Assembly: GCA_022749755.1 (NCBI GenBank)
Contig: CM040447.1
Span: 15,599,087 to 15,663,086 of the forward strand
Source: Azadirachta indica
Lineage: Eukaryota; Streptophyta; Magnoliopsida; Sapindales; Meliaceae
Direction: 5' to 3'
Length of the DNA: 64,000 nt
Part shown: positions 12,360 through 24,079 of the stretch, piece by piece
How positions within the stretch are numbered: position 1 is the stretch's first letter
How the letters are laid out: each line of letters starts with the position of its first letter
Program-made: the position numbers and the translations under genes
The notes under the pieces: model-generated
What the model was told of the DNA's origin: nothing
What the model saw: only the letters and a program-made list of their open reading frames with translations
Database searches by the model: none

Positions 12360-12740
12360 ATTTCAAATCTTATTGAAAAATGTGATAATATCCTTTATTT
12401 TTTTTAACAATTATTTTAAAATATTATAAGTTTTTAAAATTATCATTACTAATATTTTCAAAATAATTTTATTTTTATAATAAATTAAATTTATTTTCTT
12501 TAGTAATTATCTAAAAATATTATAAAATTTTAAAATTATTATCAATAATAACAATTTCAAAATAATTTTATTTTTATAATAAATTATATTTATTTGCTTT
12601 AGCAATTATCTAAAATATATTATAAATATTTAAATTTATTATCATTGATAATAATTTCAAAATAATTTTATTTTTATAATAAATTAGATTTATTTTCTTT
12701 AAAAATTATTCAAAAATATTATAAATTTTTAAAATTATTA
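12360..12740 (+). repeat. AT-rich tandem repeat, about 100-bp period
   Basis: The element aaataattttatttttataa recurs at 12461, 12560 and 12660, and flanking sequence repeats with it (periods 99 and 100). A further partial copy precedes it. Nearly all A/T. Confidence 0.75.
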
Positions 12741-12799
12741 TGAGCAAGAAGTGTTTCAAAATTTAAAATCACTATCATTCATTTAAAATTATTATCATT

Positions 12800-12930
12800 T
12801 TAATTAATTTTAAATTTAAATCATTATTAATGATAATAATTTTAAAATTTTATAATATCTTTAAATAATTGTTAAAGAAAATAAATTTAATTTATTATAA
12901 AAAAATTATTTTAAAATCGTTATTAATTTT
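12800..12930 (-). repeat. Inverted copy of the 100-bp AT-rich unit
   Basis: The sequence around 12830-12910 reads as the reverse complement of the array unit at 12460-12740 (attgttaaagaaaataaatt against aatttattttctttagtaatt). With the array it can form a long hairpin. Confidence 0.6.
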
Positions 12931-13808
12931 AAATCCAATTTTAAGATTCATAATTTATGGATAACAATAATTTTAAATTAGAATTAGTTTAAAATTTTAA
13001 TGCTAATAAAACTAATTTTGAATTATAAATTTTTTATATTATAACAAATTTTTATTATTAATAAAATTTATCACATATTTTTAAAAGGTTTATTTATTAA
13101 GAATTGGAAAACTTACTACCATAATACGTTTGGTCCACTAGCAAAAATATTAGTATATTTATTTTACGTTCCAGGTTCAAATTCCATCCAAAATAAATTT
13201 ATTTTCTAATTTGTTTGGCTAACGGGAAACATTTAAAGCTCAGGAAATAAATTTGCTACAATGGCGTAATTGTTACAGTAAATTTCAAATTAAAGCGTTT
13301 AAAAATATGTCACATGTTTTGAACCCAAATTTGTTTAATCAATCTCAAAGAATAAATACCACATGGTTCTTCAAGAATTAATTAATCAATCGACGATCAG
13401 CCGCAACAAATTCCATCCAAATATGTGCTGCTCTGCTGTTGGACCAATAACAGTATAACACGATCGAATAACAAATTGACTTCAAACATTCCAAATCTCT
13501 CAAAGAATATATATATATATTTATCTCAGACGGTTAATATTGTAATTAACTTGGAGTCATTGCTAATAAGATCCCATCCAAATCCAACATTATAGCTATA
13601 TTAAATCTGGAAAAGTGCTTATAATGAAAAAAAAAAAAGAATATTATTTTCTGTAAAACCAAAAAATTACTAATAGTCTAATTAACAAACATATCCCAAT
13701 AAAAATTAAAGTAGAGATACAAATTATTGTTGAAAAAAAGTTACATATCCCAATAAAATGTACAGTCATTTAAAATAAAATTATTGAAATAACATATAGC
13801 AGACAAAA
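12931..13808. other. Downstream flank of F-box gene 1, no gene seen
   Basis: AT-rich, with an AT dinucleotide run near 13509-13521. It will hold the 3' UTR and polyadenylation site of the minus-strand F-box gene. Aataat-type signals occur on the minus strand near 13780, but none is a clear AATAAA. Confidence 0.4.
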
Positions 13809-14933
13809 TCACTCATCTAATAAATTATCCCCTCCTTTTACTGTAATTAAACTCTCCTTATAGATATGAGTTGAAAACCAAAGACATTCGAGTTCAAAAT
13901 CCCTCATCTCTCCGGTACTAGGCTCATACAAGAGCAACTGTCTAGTGTTTAATTCTACAAAGAATGACCCTTTCTTCCAAAATTGGAGTGGTTTGTAAAA
14001 TCCTACAAAAGGTCCAACAGTGAATTGTTCAATCCAATTTCCTTTTTTCAGCACCCATGCTTCAAAATGATGACTACTGGTATCTAAAAGTAGCACACTA
14101 AGAGAATCATTATAGACATCAAGAGTAACTTCTGCTGATTCAGGAATGGGTGGTCCCTCTATCTCTTGAAATTCTTCATCACCTAAGTTAAATGAAAGGA
14201 TCCCACAATGATTTTTATTTTTGGATTCTAATAGCCAATAAAAATCTCCATCCCAGTGTACACTATCATTATACGAGGATATGTCGTTAAGAAATGACTT
14301 CGAACTTTCAAACACTCTCCAAGAATTAGTTCGTAAGGTGTACACTGCAACATGATGGAACTCATATAATAACATTCGTTTTTCATCCAACAATTTCATT
14401 ATTAAAACCAACTTGTAGTCATTGGTCACGAGATCAAGTCCGAATCCAGCGTCAGTGGTGTGAAGCCTTATGTAATATTGTGAAAGGATTCCAAGTTTTG
14501 GAAGAGTTCTGGACTCTTGAGTCGCAATGTTCCATAAAGTTACCCGATTAGTTACTCCAATTATAATCATTATGCCACTATAAGGACCCCAGATTAATCC
14601 AATTACAGGTTGTTGAGATTCAAGTTCTTGTAATGACAAGTCTCCGAGCGTTTCATCAGGGTAAAAAGCAATAAAATCTCTTGGCTCGACGGGTTTTGAG
14701 CCGTCTGCCCTTTCTTCCTCAGTATCACTCCCCTTTTCAACCTCCTTTGCATAAATAACAATTAGACGCGTATTGTTATCATTTTTCAGGTGTTTGCTGA
14801 TGAAAACTGGGTCTTTAATTAAAGTATACCAATATTTGCAGACCCACCTTAATCGCAATAGAGATTTCACTGGTAGCTTTGCTAGAATTTCAATCATCAC
14901 ATCTTCAAGCGAATCTCCATTCTCTATAACCAT
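13809..14933 (-). CDS. F-box protein 1, S-locus F-box (SLF)-like, 374 aa
   Basis: An intact 374-residue frame. The N-terminal F-box (about residues 8-50) includes EDVMIEILAKLPVKSLLRLR, VCKYWYTLIKDPVFISKHL and then NTRLIVIY. The F-box-associated domain (about 100-350) shows TLWNIATQESRTLPK, AGFGLDLVTNDYKLVLI, VAVYTLRTNSWR and GPFVGFYKPLQFWKKGSFF. Members of this class bind SKP1 through the F-box and recruit a target to an SCF ubiquitin ligase through the C-terminal domain. Length and motif order match the CPR1/At3g06240-like group that includes S-locus F-box proteins. It has a full-length paralogue at 58106-59224 with about half the residues shared. The ATG at 14933 is supported by a matching start and 5'-UTR length in the paralogue. 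The S-locus role is inference. A general F-box gene is the alternative. Confidence 0.9.
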   Translation of the reverse strand: MVIENGDSLEDVMIEILAKLPVKSLLRLRWVCKYWYTLIKDPVFISKHLKNDNNTRLIVIYAKEVEKGSDTEEERADGSKPVEPRDFIAFYPDETLGDLSLQELESQQPVIGLIWGPYSGIMIIIGVTNRVTLWNIATQESRTLPKLGILSQYYIRLHTTDAGFGLDLVTNDYKLVLIMKLLDEKRMLLYEFHHVAVYTLRTNSWRVFESSKSFLNDISSYNDSVHWDGDFYWLLESKNKNHCGILSFNLGDEEFQEIEGPPIPESAEVTLDVYNDSLSVLLLDTSSHHFEAWVLKKGNWIEQFTVGPFVGFYKPLQFWKKGSFFVELNTRQLLLYEPSTGEMRDFELECLWFSTHIYKESLITVKGGDNLLDE

Positions 14934-14979
14934 TATGTCTTGTCTATTTAGCTCCTAAATCAAATGTATCCTCTCCTTT

Positions 14980-17900
14980 CTGTCGCAAAATTAATTACTG
15001 TGTTTAAAAAATCAGTTAACGACTATTTTAGTTTAAGAGGTAATTCAATACGGTATCGAAGTTAGTTTTATTTTAAGTTGTATTCAGTCTTCTCGAAATC
15101 ATATTTACCGTGAAGGGAAAGATAAATTATTTAAACGGACATTTCCGTTTATTCCTAATTTTTAGAGCAAGGTTAGATATAGCTGAAATTTCGAAGTGTG
15201 TTAAATAAAAATAGAGAGATATTTTTATTGACTTAATTTTTGTCAGTTTGATTAGTTAAAATATTATTTTTTAATTCTTATACTGTAGTAAAATAATAAA
15301 TAAAATATAATTTTCTTATAATTAACTATTTAGTCCTCATTATTTAAAATATTTTAGGGATTAAAACGTTAAATTAAAAAATTTTACTTATTTTATTATT
15401 TAAAAAAATTTTATGATAAAATGCTTCTAACTCTCTTCTTTTTTTTTTTAGTCTTCCTAAGTTTTTCATATGTGTTGGATACTCTTGAGTATTAAATATA
15501 TATGAAAATTTTTTTGTGGACTCAACTTTCTTTAATTCGACCTAAAGAATATTTTTTTTTCGTTTCTAAATTTGAGTGAAAAAATAAAATATGATATATT
15601 TTTTTAATAATTAACAATTTAATCCCGTTATTTCTAATATTAGAGACTAAAATATTAAACTTAAAAAGACCTTTTTTTTTAAAAGCTTTATAATAAAAAG
15701 ATAATTTATTTAAGCTAAAATACTAACAATATAAATTTGGACATATGTTAAAGTACTCTAACTTTTTTTTTCTTTATTTTCTAGTAATAATTTAGCATGT
15801 AATTATCATAAAATTTTTTAATAAAAGATATATAACATTTTATTTAATATATGTTTGCGTGTATAATTAGATTATTTTTTTATTGTATTTTCTTAAAGAA
15901 ATTATCAAATGCATAATTAATAGAAATAAAAGAAAATATAAATTCATAATATATTTACTACAAATAAAACTAATCAAAAGTCTCTTTTAAATTTTTATCA
16001 AAATTAAATTAAACTATTAAATAAAAATATAAATTATATCTAATTATCTATCCACTAAAGCAATACTAAATTTAATTTAAATATTATAATTTATTATTTT
16101 TATTTTATCTAAAGTTTTTTTCCTTTCTAATATTTCATAAATACTCCTAACTCATTCTTTATAACAAAAAATTATTTATATTTTTCGAACTTATCATTAT
16201 TATTTTAATTCTAGTAAAAGATCTACTCTTTTTCCACGAGTCAGGTAGATCCATAGGAATATACATTATCTAAATTCAAATGCTAACAATAAGTTGGGAC
16301 AAATCTAAATAATTATTTTATGATAAACAAAGAAAATAATAAATTATATATGTGAATTGAATTTACTATTATGTCAACAAAATAAGATAATTTTAAATAT
16401 ACATTAAATAAAATATTATCCAAATTCTCTTTTAAAAAAATTTATGAACATTAGATAGTAAATTTTTTCTAATACTGAAAAAAAGAAGGTCATGAGTATT
16501 TTACCATATAAGTTTGTTTAAATTTATTATGAGCTTTTAAATTTGAATAAATTATAGTTTTTCTTAAGTTTTTTAAAATAATAAAATAAAATAAGCCTTT
16601 TCAAACTTGACATTTTAGTTTGTTAGAAATAATGAGACTAAATTATTAACTATGAGAAATTTATATCTTATTTTATTATTTTACATAAGTTTAATGACTA
16701 AAATGATAATACAGTAATAGGTCAACCTAACAAAAACTAGGTTAAGGGAATATCTTCGTATTTTCTTAAAATTCAAGGGTGTCTAGTACATCTTAAAACT
16801 CCAAGGGGTAAATATTGTTCTCCAAAAGCTAGAGGGGTATATCATAATATCTCTAAATAAAAAAAAATAAATATACATACTATGTTTACTGTAAATAAAG
16901 ATTATTAAAATTCTCTTTTAAATTTTTTAATCAAAATTAAATTAAACTATTAAATAATAATATAAAGGTGTATAATTATCAATTCTATTAATACGATACT
17001 CAATTAAATTCACATTTTATAATATATTATTCTTATTTTTTGTCACTAAATAATTATTTAAATTTTTTCTAACCCATTGTTAGCATTTTAATTTGGGTAA
17101 TTGATCTAGTATTTTCTCATAGGAAAATGAGTGTATAAATATTTATTTTGCAATAAAAAAGAATAATAAATTATAATATATTAATAAATTTTGTATTGAG
17201 TTAATAAAATTGATAATTAGATATATATACTTTTATATTCTTATTTAATAGTTTAATTTAATTTTAGTTAAAAAATTTTAAAAGAGAATTTTGATTATGT
17301 TTATTTGTAATAAATATATAACGTATTATATTTTTTATTATATTAATTATGCAGTCGATTTTTTTAAAGAAAATACAATGAAAAATATGATTTCATATAT
17401 ATATATATATAATAAAACAGGAATAACACATTTTCTAAAGATTTTTATAATCATTATATACTAAATTATTATCACGAAAGTAAAACAAAAAAAAAAATTA
17501 GAAGTATTTTATTATATCAATTTCTCCAAATTTATTGTAGCATTTTAATTTTAAATATTATATTTTTGTTTCTAAAATTTTATAAAATAATATAACAAAA
17601 TAATTTTTTCATTTAATATTTTAGTTTCTAGTAAATTAAAAATCCTAGAGACTAAATTGTTAATTATGATAAAAGTATATTTTATTTTGTTATTTCACTA
17701 AATAATGAGGATTAAAATAACGATATTAAAACGATCAAACTAATATAAATTAAACGAAAGGGTATTTCCCTATTTCTTTAAATCAAAAAAGTTTCAGCGC
17801 ACCTTCAAACTTGGGGTATCTAGCCTTTTCTTAAAAGTCAAAAGGGCTAAATAGAAATATCCCTTATTTAAAATATTGTCTTGCTTTCATTTAAACTGTG

Positions 17901-18282
17901 AATAAAAAGAAAAAAAAACTGGGGCATGATGATCAAGCTAAAAGACGTCAAAACAAAAATCAATAAATTCTCACTCTTTGACAATAATGGCCGCCAAAAC
18001 CAAAATTGCAGCAAATACGCTGCCTTTTGCATTAGAAAATGAATTTTTCTGTTATTGGTTAGGTCTTGTTACTTACTTTTTTCTACGTTTCTAAATTTAC
18101 TATCTGAACAAGAATTGTTTTTGCATGATTTCTAAATAAATATACATCATGCTGTCTATGTTGTGCTTTGTTTTTCTTTTTGTTTTTTTAAATGAGAAGG
18201 GGTGTAAATTTTTATAAATTTATTATTAATGCGATCTGGAAAGATTACGAAGAAAGGAAGCAGAGTAAAAACTATCACATAC
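14980..18282 (-). other. Inferred 5'-UTR intron of F-box gene 1 (3.3 kb)
   Basis: On the minus strand a donor (aaggccg, then gtatgtgata) lies at 18282 and an acceptor (ttttgcgacag) ends at 14980. This leaves a 46-nt untranslated stretch before the ATG. F-box gene 2 has the same layout: donor gtatgg at 59595, acceptor ttttgcag at 59270, 45 nt to the ATG. The exon side and first intron bases align between the two genes. This intron is ten times longer because of the inserted element at 15136-17863. Splicing is inferred from comparison only. Confidence 0.55.
15136..17863. mobile_element. Long-TIR foldback element, Mutator-like, non-coding
   Basis: The AT-rich block is flanked by a 9-bp direct repeat ttatttaaa (15127-15135 and 17864-17872). 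A 9-bp target duplication is the Mutator superfamily hallmark. The outer parts are inverted repeats. Left gagcaaggttagatatagct matches right-end reverse complement aaaaggctagatacccca. About 15230-15420 pairs with 17565-17750, and about 15750-16010 pairs with 17280-17500. The interior holds a second right-arm-like segment (about 16320-16865) and a second partial left-arm segment (about 16870-17110). The order is therefore left arm, right arm, part of left arm, right arm. No transposase is encoded. It lies inside the 5'-UTR intron of F-box gene 1 and is absent from the matching intron of gene 2. Confidence 0.7.
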
Positions 18283-18640
18283 CGGCCTTATCTTGCTAGT
18301 CTTTAATTGGTAGCTGCAAGAGCGTAAAATTCCTTGCTTGTGGTCATGAACGTGATCAAGTGTTCTTTAAAGATCAATTGATCCGGGTGCTAATTAATTT
18401 ATCTCACGAGCTTCCACAAATTTGGAAAATGGTCTCCTTTAGCCTCTAAGAAAAATTAATTCAGGTAAATGCAATGAAGATTTATATCCCTGACATTGAT
18501 ACGATGACCAGGAAAATTGGGAGAAATTAGAATAGATGCATGAATTGTGGATGGCCAACAATTTCGCTAGCTAATTGACAGTTAAACAGAAACTCGTGGA
18601 GGCCGGTTTGTAAAATCCACACTTGCTTGGTGAAATATTA
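18283..18640 (-). promoter_or_regulatory. Exon 1 / promoter block of F-box gene 1, shared with gene 2
   Basis: This stretch aligns with 59596-59870 upstream of F-box gene 2. Shared blocks on the plus strand include gagcttccacaaatttgg against caagcttccacaaattacg. Also shared are gggagaaattagaatag against gagggaaattagaatag, and caacaatttcgctagc against caataatttcgcttgc. Homology fades above about 18590. The block probably holds the transcription start, first untranslated exon and core promoter. I see no convincing TATA box at a fixed distance. Confidence 0.5.
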
Positions 18641-19380
18641 TTTGTATTATGGGCATGGAAGTAATTTTAACATGTTACGTATTTCAAAATAGGTATGAAC
18701 AATGTATATTGAGAAAATATGATTCTGATTCTAAACTCTTTTGTTAGGAGATGACATAAAGTTATGCTATACCAAAAGGCACGTCGTGGATAACTAAACT
18801 CAGTATCCACTTTTGTATAGGGAGAAATACCAATTTCACCCTGATTTTTAATGGTTCTACCACTTATTTTTTCTATTGTTTCGAATTATATTTTAGAGAG
18901 AATGACATGGATATTTATTTTTTAAAATAAATATCGAGTAATCATTTAAATCGAAAATATTTGTCAGTAATTCCCCTTCGTTATAATTATTTATCTCTAT
19001 TATAATGAAAAATGTATAGTAATCATTATAAATTAAAAGTAAAAATTACAAAACATCATTGTTTTTTATTATTAATACCGAAATTTGTGTTTTTGATACC
19101 ACATAGTCAAGACTGAAATTCTCTCTGTTTTACCAAAAAAAAAAATTGCTTTACTACTTATTTCAGAGAGATTAAGAATGCCTTTACACGAAAAGAATGC
19201 GACATATATATAGGAGTGCTAATTTTCTTATTCTAATAATATTAAAAATTTAAATATAATATAAAATGTATCTTGCAGAATTCTAATTTACCTTAAATTA
19301 AGACTTCTAATTCTTGATTTGCTTTTCTCATAAGGATTACCTTTGAATGAAAAGGCTTATTAGCAAATCATATTCACTTG
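18641..19380. other. Intergenic, no gene seen
   Basis: AT-rich sequence between the F-box gene 1 promoter block and Tat-B. I recognise no coding, RNA or repeat structure. Confidence 0.5.
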
Positions 19381-20300
19381 TGTGACGCCCGACCAGAACC
19401 TTTCTCAAGTTAATCCGAACAAGATGTATTCGAATTGTCTAAGCATTAAGTCACTTATCACATAGCCCATTCGCTCCATGGGCCCAAGGTCACTTTCCTA
19501 TACACGAAAACGGTTAGTGTAAGCTTGCCACATCAGTCGGATTTTTCTGACCAGACATGGTTTGACTAGGATCCCTCTTCAGCTAAACTAATAAATTATA
19601 TGGACTTACTGGCATGTAGCCCATTAACTTCTTAGGCCTCAGGCCATTCTCCTAAACATAAAGTCCGCCAATTTTCAGTGAAATTAATGTTTTCACTAGA
19701 AACCTTATTTTAAGATAACTCAAATCTTTTTCAAACAACATCAGACTAATCAAAGTACTAAGTCGAATATGATTTATAGATCCTCCTGATCAAATATACC
19801 TACTGCTTCTTCTGAACACTAAGTCTTCCCCACAACTGACAAATATCGGCTTTCACTTGGCAGCTGAACACCAAACACAAGAGCAACTTTTAAATTTCAA
19901 TTGAAATGTCAACATCGCCTTGAATTTCGCGCTAACAATTGATGTACATAAATGCAGTAACTATTACCACCTTTAAACCCTTCATTACCTTGCCATGTGC
20001 CTTTGCATTACTAGTCCGCTATGCCTTCTCCTTGGTGTAAGATATCCACATCAGTGGTGGGTGCTGTGGAATCATCTGGGCTATTGATCCTAGCATGAGG
20101 ATCGAGGGTGGACGTAATGGGTATATAAACTTTAGTTGTGTCTTTTAACCTCATTTTACTCCTGCAAACTTTGTGAACTTGCCATTACTTTCTCTTTGGT
20201 GTTCTTTGAGTGCTTTTTTCTCCATTCGCCGACAACTTTTGTGCATCTCCGACATTCTTTTCCGTTCATTAGAAGGTCATTTGATTAAGTAAGTTTTTCT
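19381..20300. repeat. Possible LTR of Tat-B (boundaries uncertain)
   Basis: Starts with tgtgacgcccgacc, a common LTR beginning, and lies where the 3' LTR of the minus-strand element should be. A TATA box (gtatataaac) at 20122-20127 points to the plus strand, toward the antisense gene, followed by a pyrimidine-rich leader. No second LTR copy exists in the window, so ends cannot be confirmed. Confidence 0.4.
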
Positions 20301-20957
20301 TTTCCTCATGTCTTATTTATTACATATACTTTGTTTTGTTTGTTGTTGAAATGAAAGTCTACAATGTGTTGCCTGGAAGATCTTTGAAGAAACGCTGCTG
20401 TGATTTTTTGCAATTTCAAATTTATTTTTTCTGCTTTAGGATCTTAAAGTAGACCCTGCAGTTAAGTAAATTGATAGAAAACATATTGGAACTAAACTCA
20501 GGTGATTAGGTTTCACTTGTCCAAATAGGGTTTTGACTGTGTTTAGATCGGGATATGGGGACCCTATAGAAAACTTAAAGACGAGCCTTATAACTATGGA
20601 CCAAGGTCTGCTGCCCTTTTAGGGAAATTAGAATTTCTCTAAATAGAACTATTTTTTGACTATACTTATATTTAAGGATAAATTCTGAACTGACTAGCCC
20701 ATGTTGATTTTTGGTTAGGTTAGTTATGGTGAGATTGAGAGACTTAATAGAAAAGATTTCTAGTAGCTCAAGAAGCAAATTTGATAACTCTTTAACAAGT
20801 TCATCCAAGACAGATAATGAAGCTTGGAATCGGCTTTCTCGTAGGGTTAGAGTTGAGTTCATTAAAGTTAGAGCCATTCCCTTAAGGAAAGCCTAACCTT
20901 TGGCTATTTTTAACCCCAACACCGAGATCCCTTTAACCATCTTAAATCCTAGATCAA

Positions 20958-23343
20958 ATGCCTTTAAGTATTTTCAACTGGAACAGTTCTTTTAATCATA
21001 TGCAGGGAGAAATGGACCCTGAACCAACTAATGCAGGAGACAAAGAGGTCCTCCAGAATCTCCCAAACCTTATCGATAGAGTCACCCAACAGCATGATCA
21101 ACCCACACCCTTAAGTTTAGTGGTTGAACTTGGCAGTCAAGAACTGACACCTTGGAGTAACATATAGGAAGCGCCTCCAATTCAAAGTAGGCAGAATAGT
21201 GGGAACGAGAGTGGTGAAGATAAGGAAGGGAAAAACCAGTTTGAGGATGAATAGAATGAATTAGACTCTGAGGAGAATCTTAATCATCAACTAATGGTTC
21301 AACACTCCCTCCTTGATTTGACTAGGAAAACTAGTCCCTTTGAAGCTGATAAATACCCTTCTAACATCACTAAGGTTGACCTAAGGGCCTTTTAGGAAAC
21401 TCTATCAAATTACAAATTTAGTCACCCTTAGAGTACCTAAAGCCAATGAATTCTCGAGTCACCTAAGGGGTTACGAGGTAGCCTTCAACGAAGAGCTATT
21501 CCTCTTTGGCGCTAGGCTACCGTTGCAACCTTATTTCATTGTCTTCTTCATGATTTTGGGATTCCTCTTTACCAACTAAACCTAAATAGTTGGAGAACCA
21601 TTGCCGAGTTGTATGTTATTTGGGCCATGGCTAAGCAAATCCCACCAACCATTGGTGAGATCAAATACTTATTTGTGCTTAAGAAAGGGTCAAAGAAATA
21701 CCCAAGGTTCTATTATTTCCAAGCCCGTACTAAGGTTGATAAATTAGTTATGGGTAACCCCTCTTGCAACAAAAACTAGAAAGATAAATGGCTTTATGTA
21801 GGCGCGGATTGATGACAGTCTTCACTAGTTAAGATGAACATATATGTTCCCATGCCTTATACATTCAAACTTGTTTTTCGTAAGTGTATTTTCTTTACTT
21901 ATGCAGCTGCTTGGGGTTCAAAACCTAAGTTAGCACCTTTCTTCTATCAAAGACTAGTGTTGGGTGTGCGAAGCAAGCCGATCAGAAGACCTTACTCTCA
22001 CCTAACCAACTTATAGGTTTTGGTCTTGTTAATTTTGCTCCCACCGGTGACGAACTCGATACCGCTTTCAGAGTAAAAAAAGGGCTCACCTCAGAGACTA
22101 ACCAGGACACCTCTACCATGGGTCAAAGTGAGTATTTTACTCATTCTTCTTTTTGTGATTTTTCTTGTTTGTGCGAATTCTTGTCTTTTTTCTTTTATAT
22201 TTCACAAAGAAGATGGCTTTAAAGAAAGGCAAAGGAAAACTTTTGAGCTCACTAAGGTTCGTTCTTTCTTCACTGAAATCTCATCCTAAGGCCTCAGTAA
22301 GAAAAAGCAAGAACCTTCTAAGAAGCTTGAACAAGAGAAAGGTAAATCACCTAAGAAGAAGGCAGCTAATCCCAAGGCAAAATGAAAGAAGGCTGATTAG
22401 GGTCCTAAAAAAGATAAAAAGGACTTGCCCAAGGACAAAGGAAAATGTCTGGTAGACATTTTTATAGGTGCTGAGGAGAGGTCGACTAAGAAATAATATA
22501 CCAAACAAGGAGAAAAGATTGTTGAAGTTAACGATCTCTCTTGGACAGACATCCCTGAAGAGAAGAGAGAACTTTTTGAGCACTGATCCCTTCTATCAAC
22601 TACTTGGCTAGTGCGATTGACTTTTTTCTGTCTTCAAAGGTAGAGGCTGACAGTACTAATACTATTATAGACAAGATACATAAGTAGCGGGGTAAGGTGA
22701 TCATTTCTGATCTTTTCATCCTTATTTAACTGTAATCATCCTTTTTAATATGTTGCTTGGTTTATGCAGGCATACCATTCTTTTACCTTTCATATTAAAA
22801 ACACAAAGGAACATTCCATCACAAATATAATTTGTATAAATCCATAGATCAGCTAATTTCAGAGAGGGACGCACTGAATCAAAACTTAAAGGAGTCAAAA
22901 AAGAGGGAGGAGAGCTTGGAGGCTCAACTGAGCCAGGCAAAAGAGCGCAGTGGGCTCAAGCCTTAAGTATCCCATCTTGGTTCTTGTGTGGCTGACCTTA
23001 TCCATGCTATTAAAGATCTGGAAGATGAACTTGCTATTTCCAAAGCAAAAGTTGAGCAGTAGTGCAATGATTCTATTAAGGAGGCTTTGGAATTGGCCTG
23101 CAAGATCTTCCAAAAAGAATATAAAGAGTTCGACTTAGTTGGCTATTTGATAGGCTCAGAGTTCCTCAACCTGTTCAACAAGACGTCGAAGGTTAAGAGG
23201 AAGCAACTGTTGAGGAGCCTATCTAGGATTTTGTCCTCACTCGAGCCAAGCAGACTTTGGCCTCTCCAAAGACTTCAACATTCAACATCGTTTTGTCTCT
23301 ATCTTCGAAGGAGACCTGATCTTTATTTTCCTTACACTTTGTA
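20958..23343 (+). pseudogene. Tat-B antisense gene, Transposase_28-like, with introns (remnant)
   Basis: Plus-strand frames give an acidic N-terminus, then YEVAFNEELFLFGARLPLQP near 21475-21535. NSWRTIAELYVIWAMAKQIP follows near 21590-21650, then GEIKYLFVLKKG and PRFYYFQART. This is the Transposase_28 domain order. A Lys-rich region (about 22213-22440) and a coiled coil follow (ESKKREESLEAQLSQAKE near 22890-22940). GT-AG intron signals fall between the blocks: gtaagg at 22692 to tgcag at 22769, and gtgagt at 22128 to an AG near 22209. Several stops break it. The gene is antisense to pol of the same element, as in Tat-A and Tat-C. Confidence 0.6.
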
Positions 23344-23649
23344 AAATTTGAACAATTTGTAAATGGCTGAACCTTTACTATTTATTTATAGAAAAGCTTT
23401 GATGAATGTTATTTTTGCTTATCTATTTGTAGTTGTCTAAAATACTTTACCATGAGTTGACATTTTTCCTGAACTCATCTTTAGATCTCTTTCCATGTTA
23501 AATAACAAAAATAGGAATTGCATATTGCAAGTTTCCTAAGTCAACACAAGACTTTGTTAGCTCATTGTTCATTGTTTACGTAGCCTAAATTATGGTCAGG
23601 CTAATGATTTCTCTGAATGGAACAAAACCTATTAACTCTTCTACTCATT

Positions 23650-24075
23650 GTCATTTAATCCGAACTGAGGTCAGATCTTTTTTGAGACAATTTTTTTTAA
23701 ATTATATTCAATGATCTAATAATAACTTGCTATTCGATTTGAACTGTGGTTAGATTTTTTTGTGATAAATTCTTGGAATGGATTCATTACTTTCGTGATC
23801 GTCAACTATTTGATCCGAACTCAGATATGATCTTTTTACGATAATTTATTGCGTAAAACAAGATTCATTAGTTTCTCAATATTTTTTGTTTAATCTAAAC
23901 TGAAGTTAGATTTTTTTATAATAATTTTTCAAATAAAATAAAATCTGTTAATCTCCTAATTGCTGTCGTTTGATTTAAATTGAAGTTAGATTTTTTTATG
24001 ACAATCCAAAAAATGGTATATCAAAACAATTATTGCGTGATTTAAACTGAGGTCAGATTGAGCAATAACTTTTCA
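23650..24075. repeat. Tandem repeat after Tat-B pol, about six diverged units
   Basis: A core like gatttgaactgaggttagattttttt recurs with its centre near 23671, 23751, 23821, 23906, 23986 and 24052, spacing 66-85 bp. Its position, between the end of pol and the antisense gene, matches the repeat blocks of Tat-A and Tat-C, but the unit sequence differs from both. Confidence 0.7.
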
Positions 24076-24079
24076 AGTC

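Noticed and set aside
13809..14933. Calling F-box gene 1 a kelch-repeat protein
   Set aside because: Databases often label this family F-box/kelch, but the C-terminal part shows F-box-associated-domain motifs and no clear kelch repeats.
14773..14958. Plus-strand frame over the start of F-box gene 1, and a similar one at 58420-58626 in gene 2
   Set aside because: Shadows of the F-box coding sequences. No codon or domain support.
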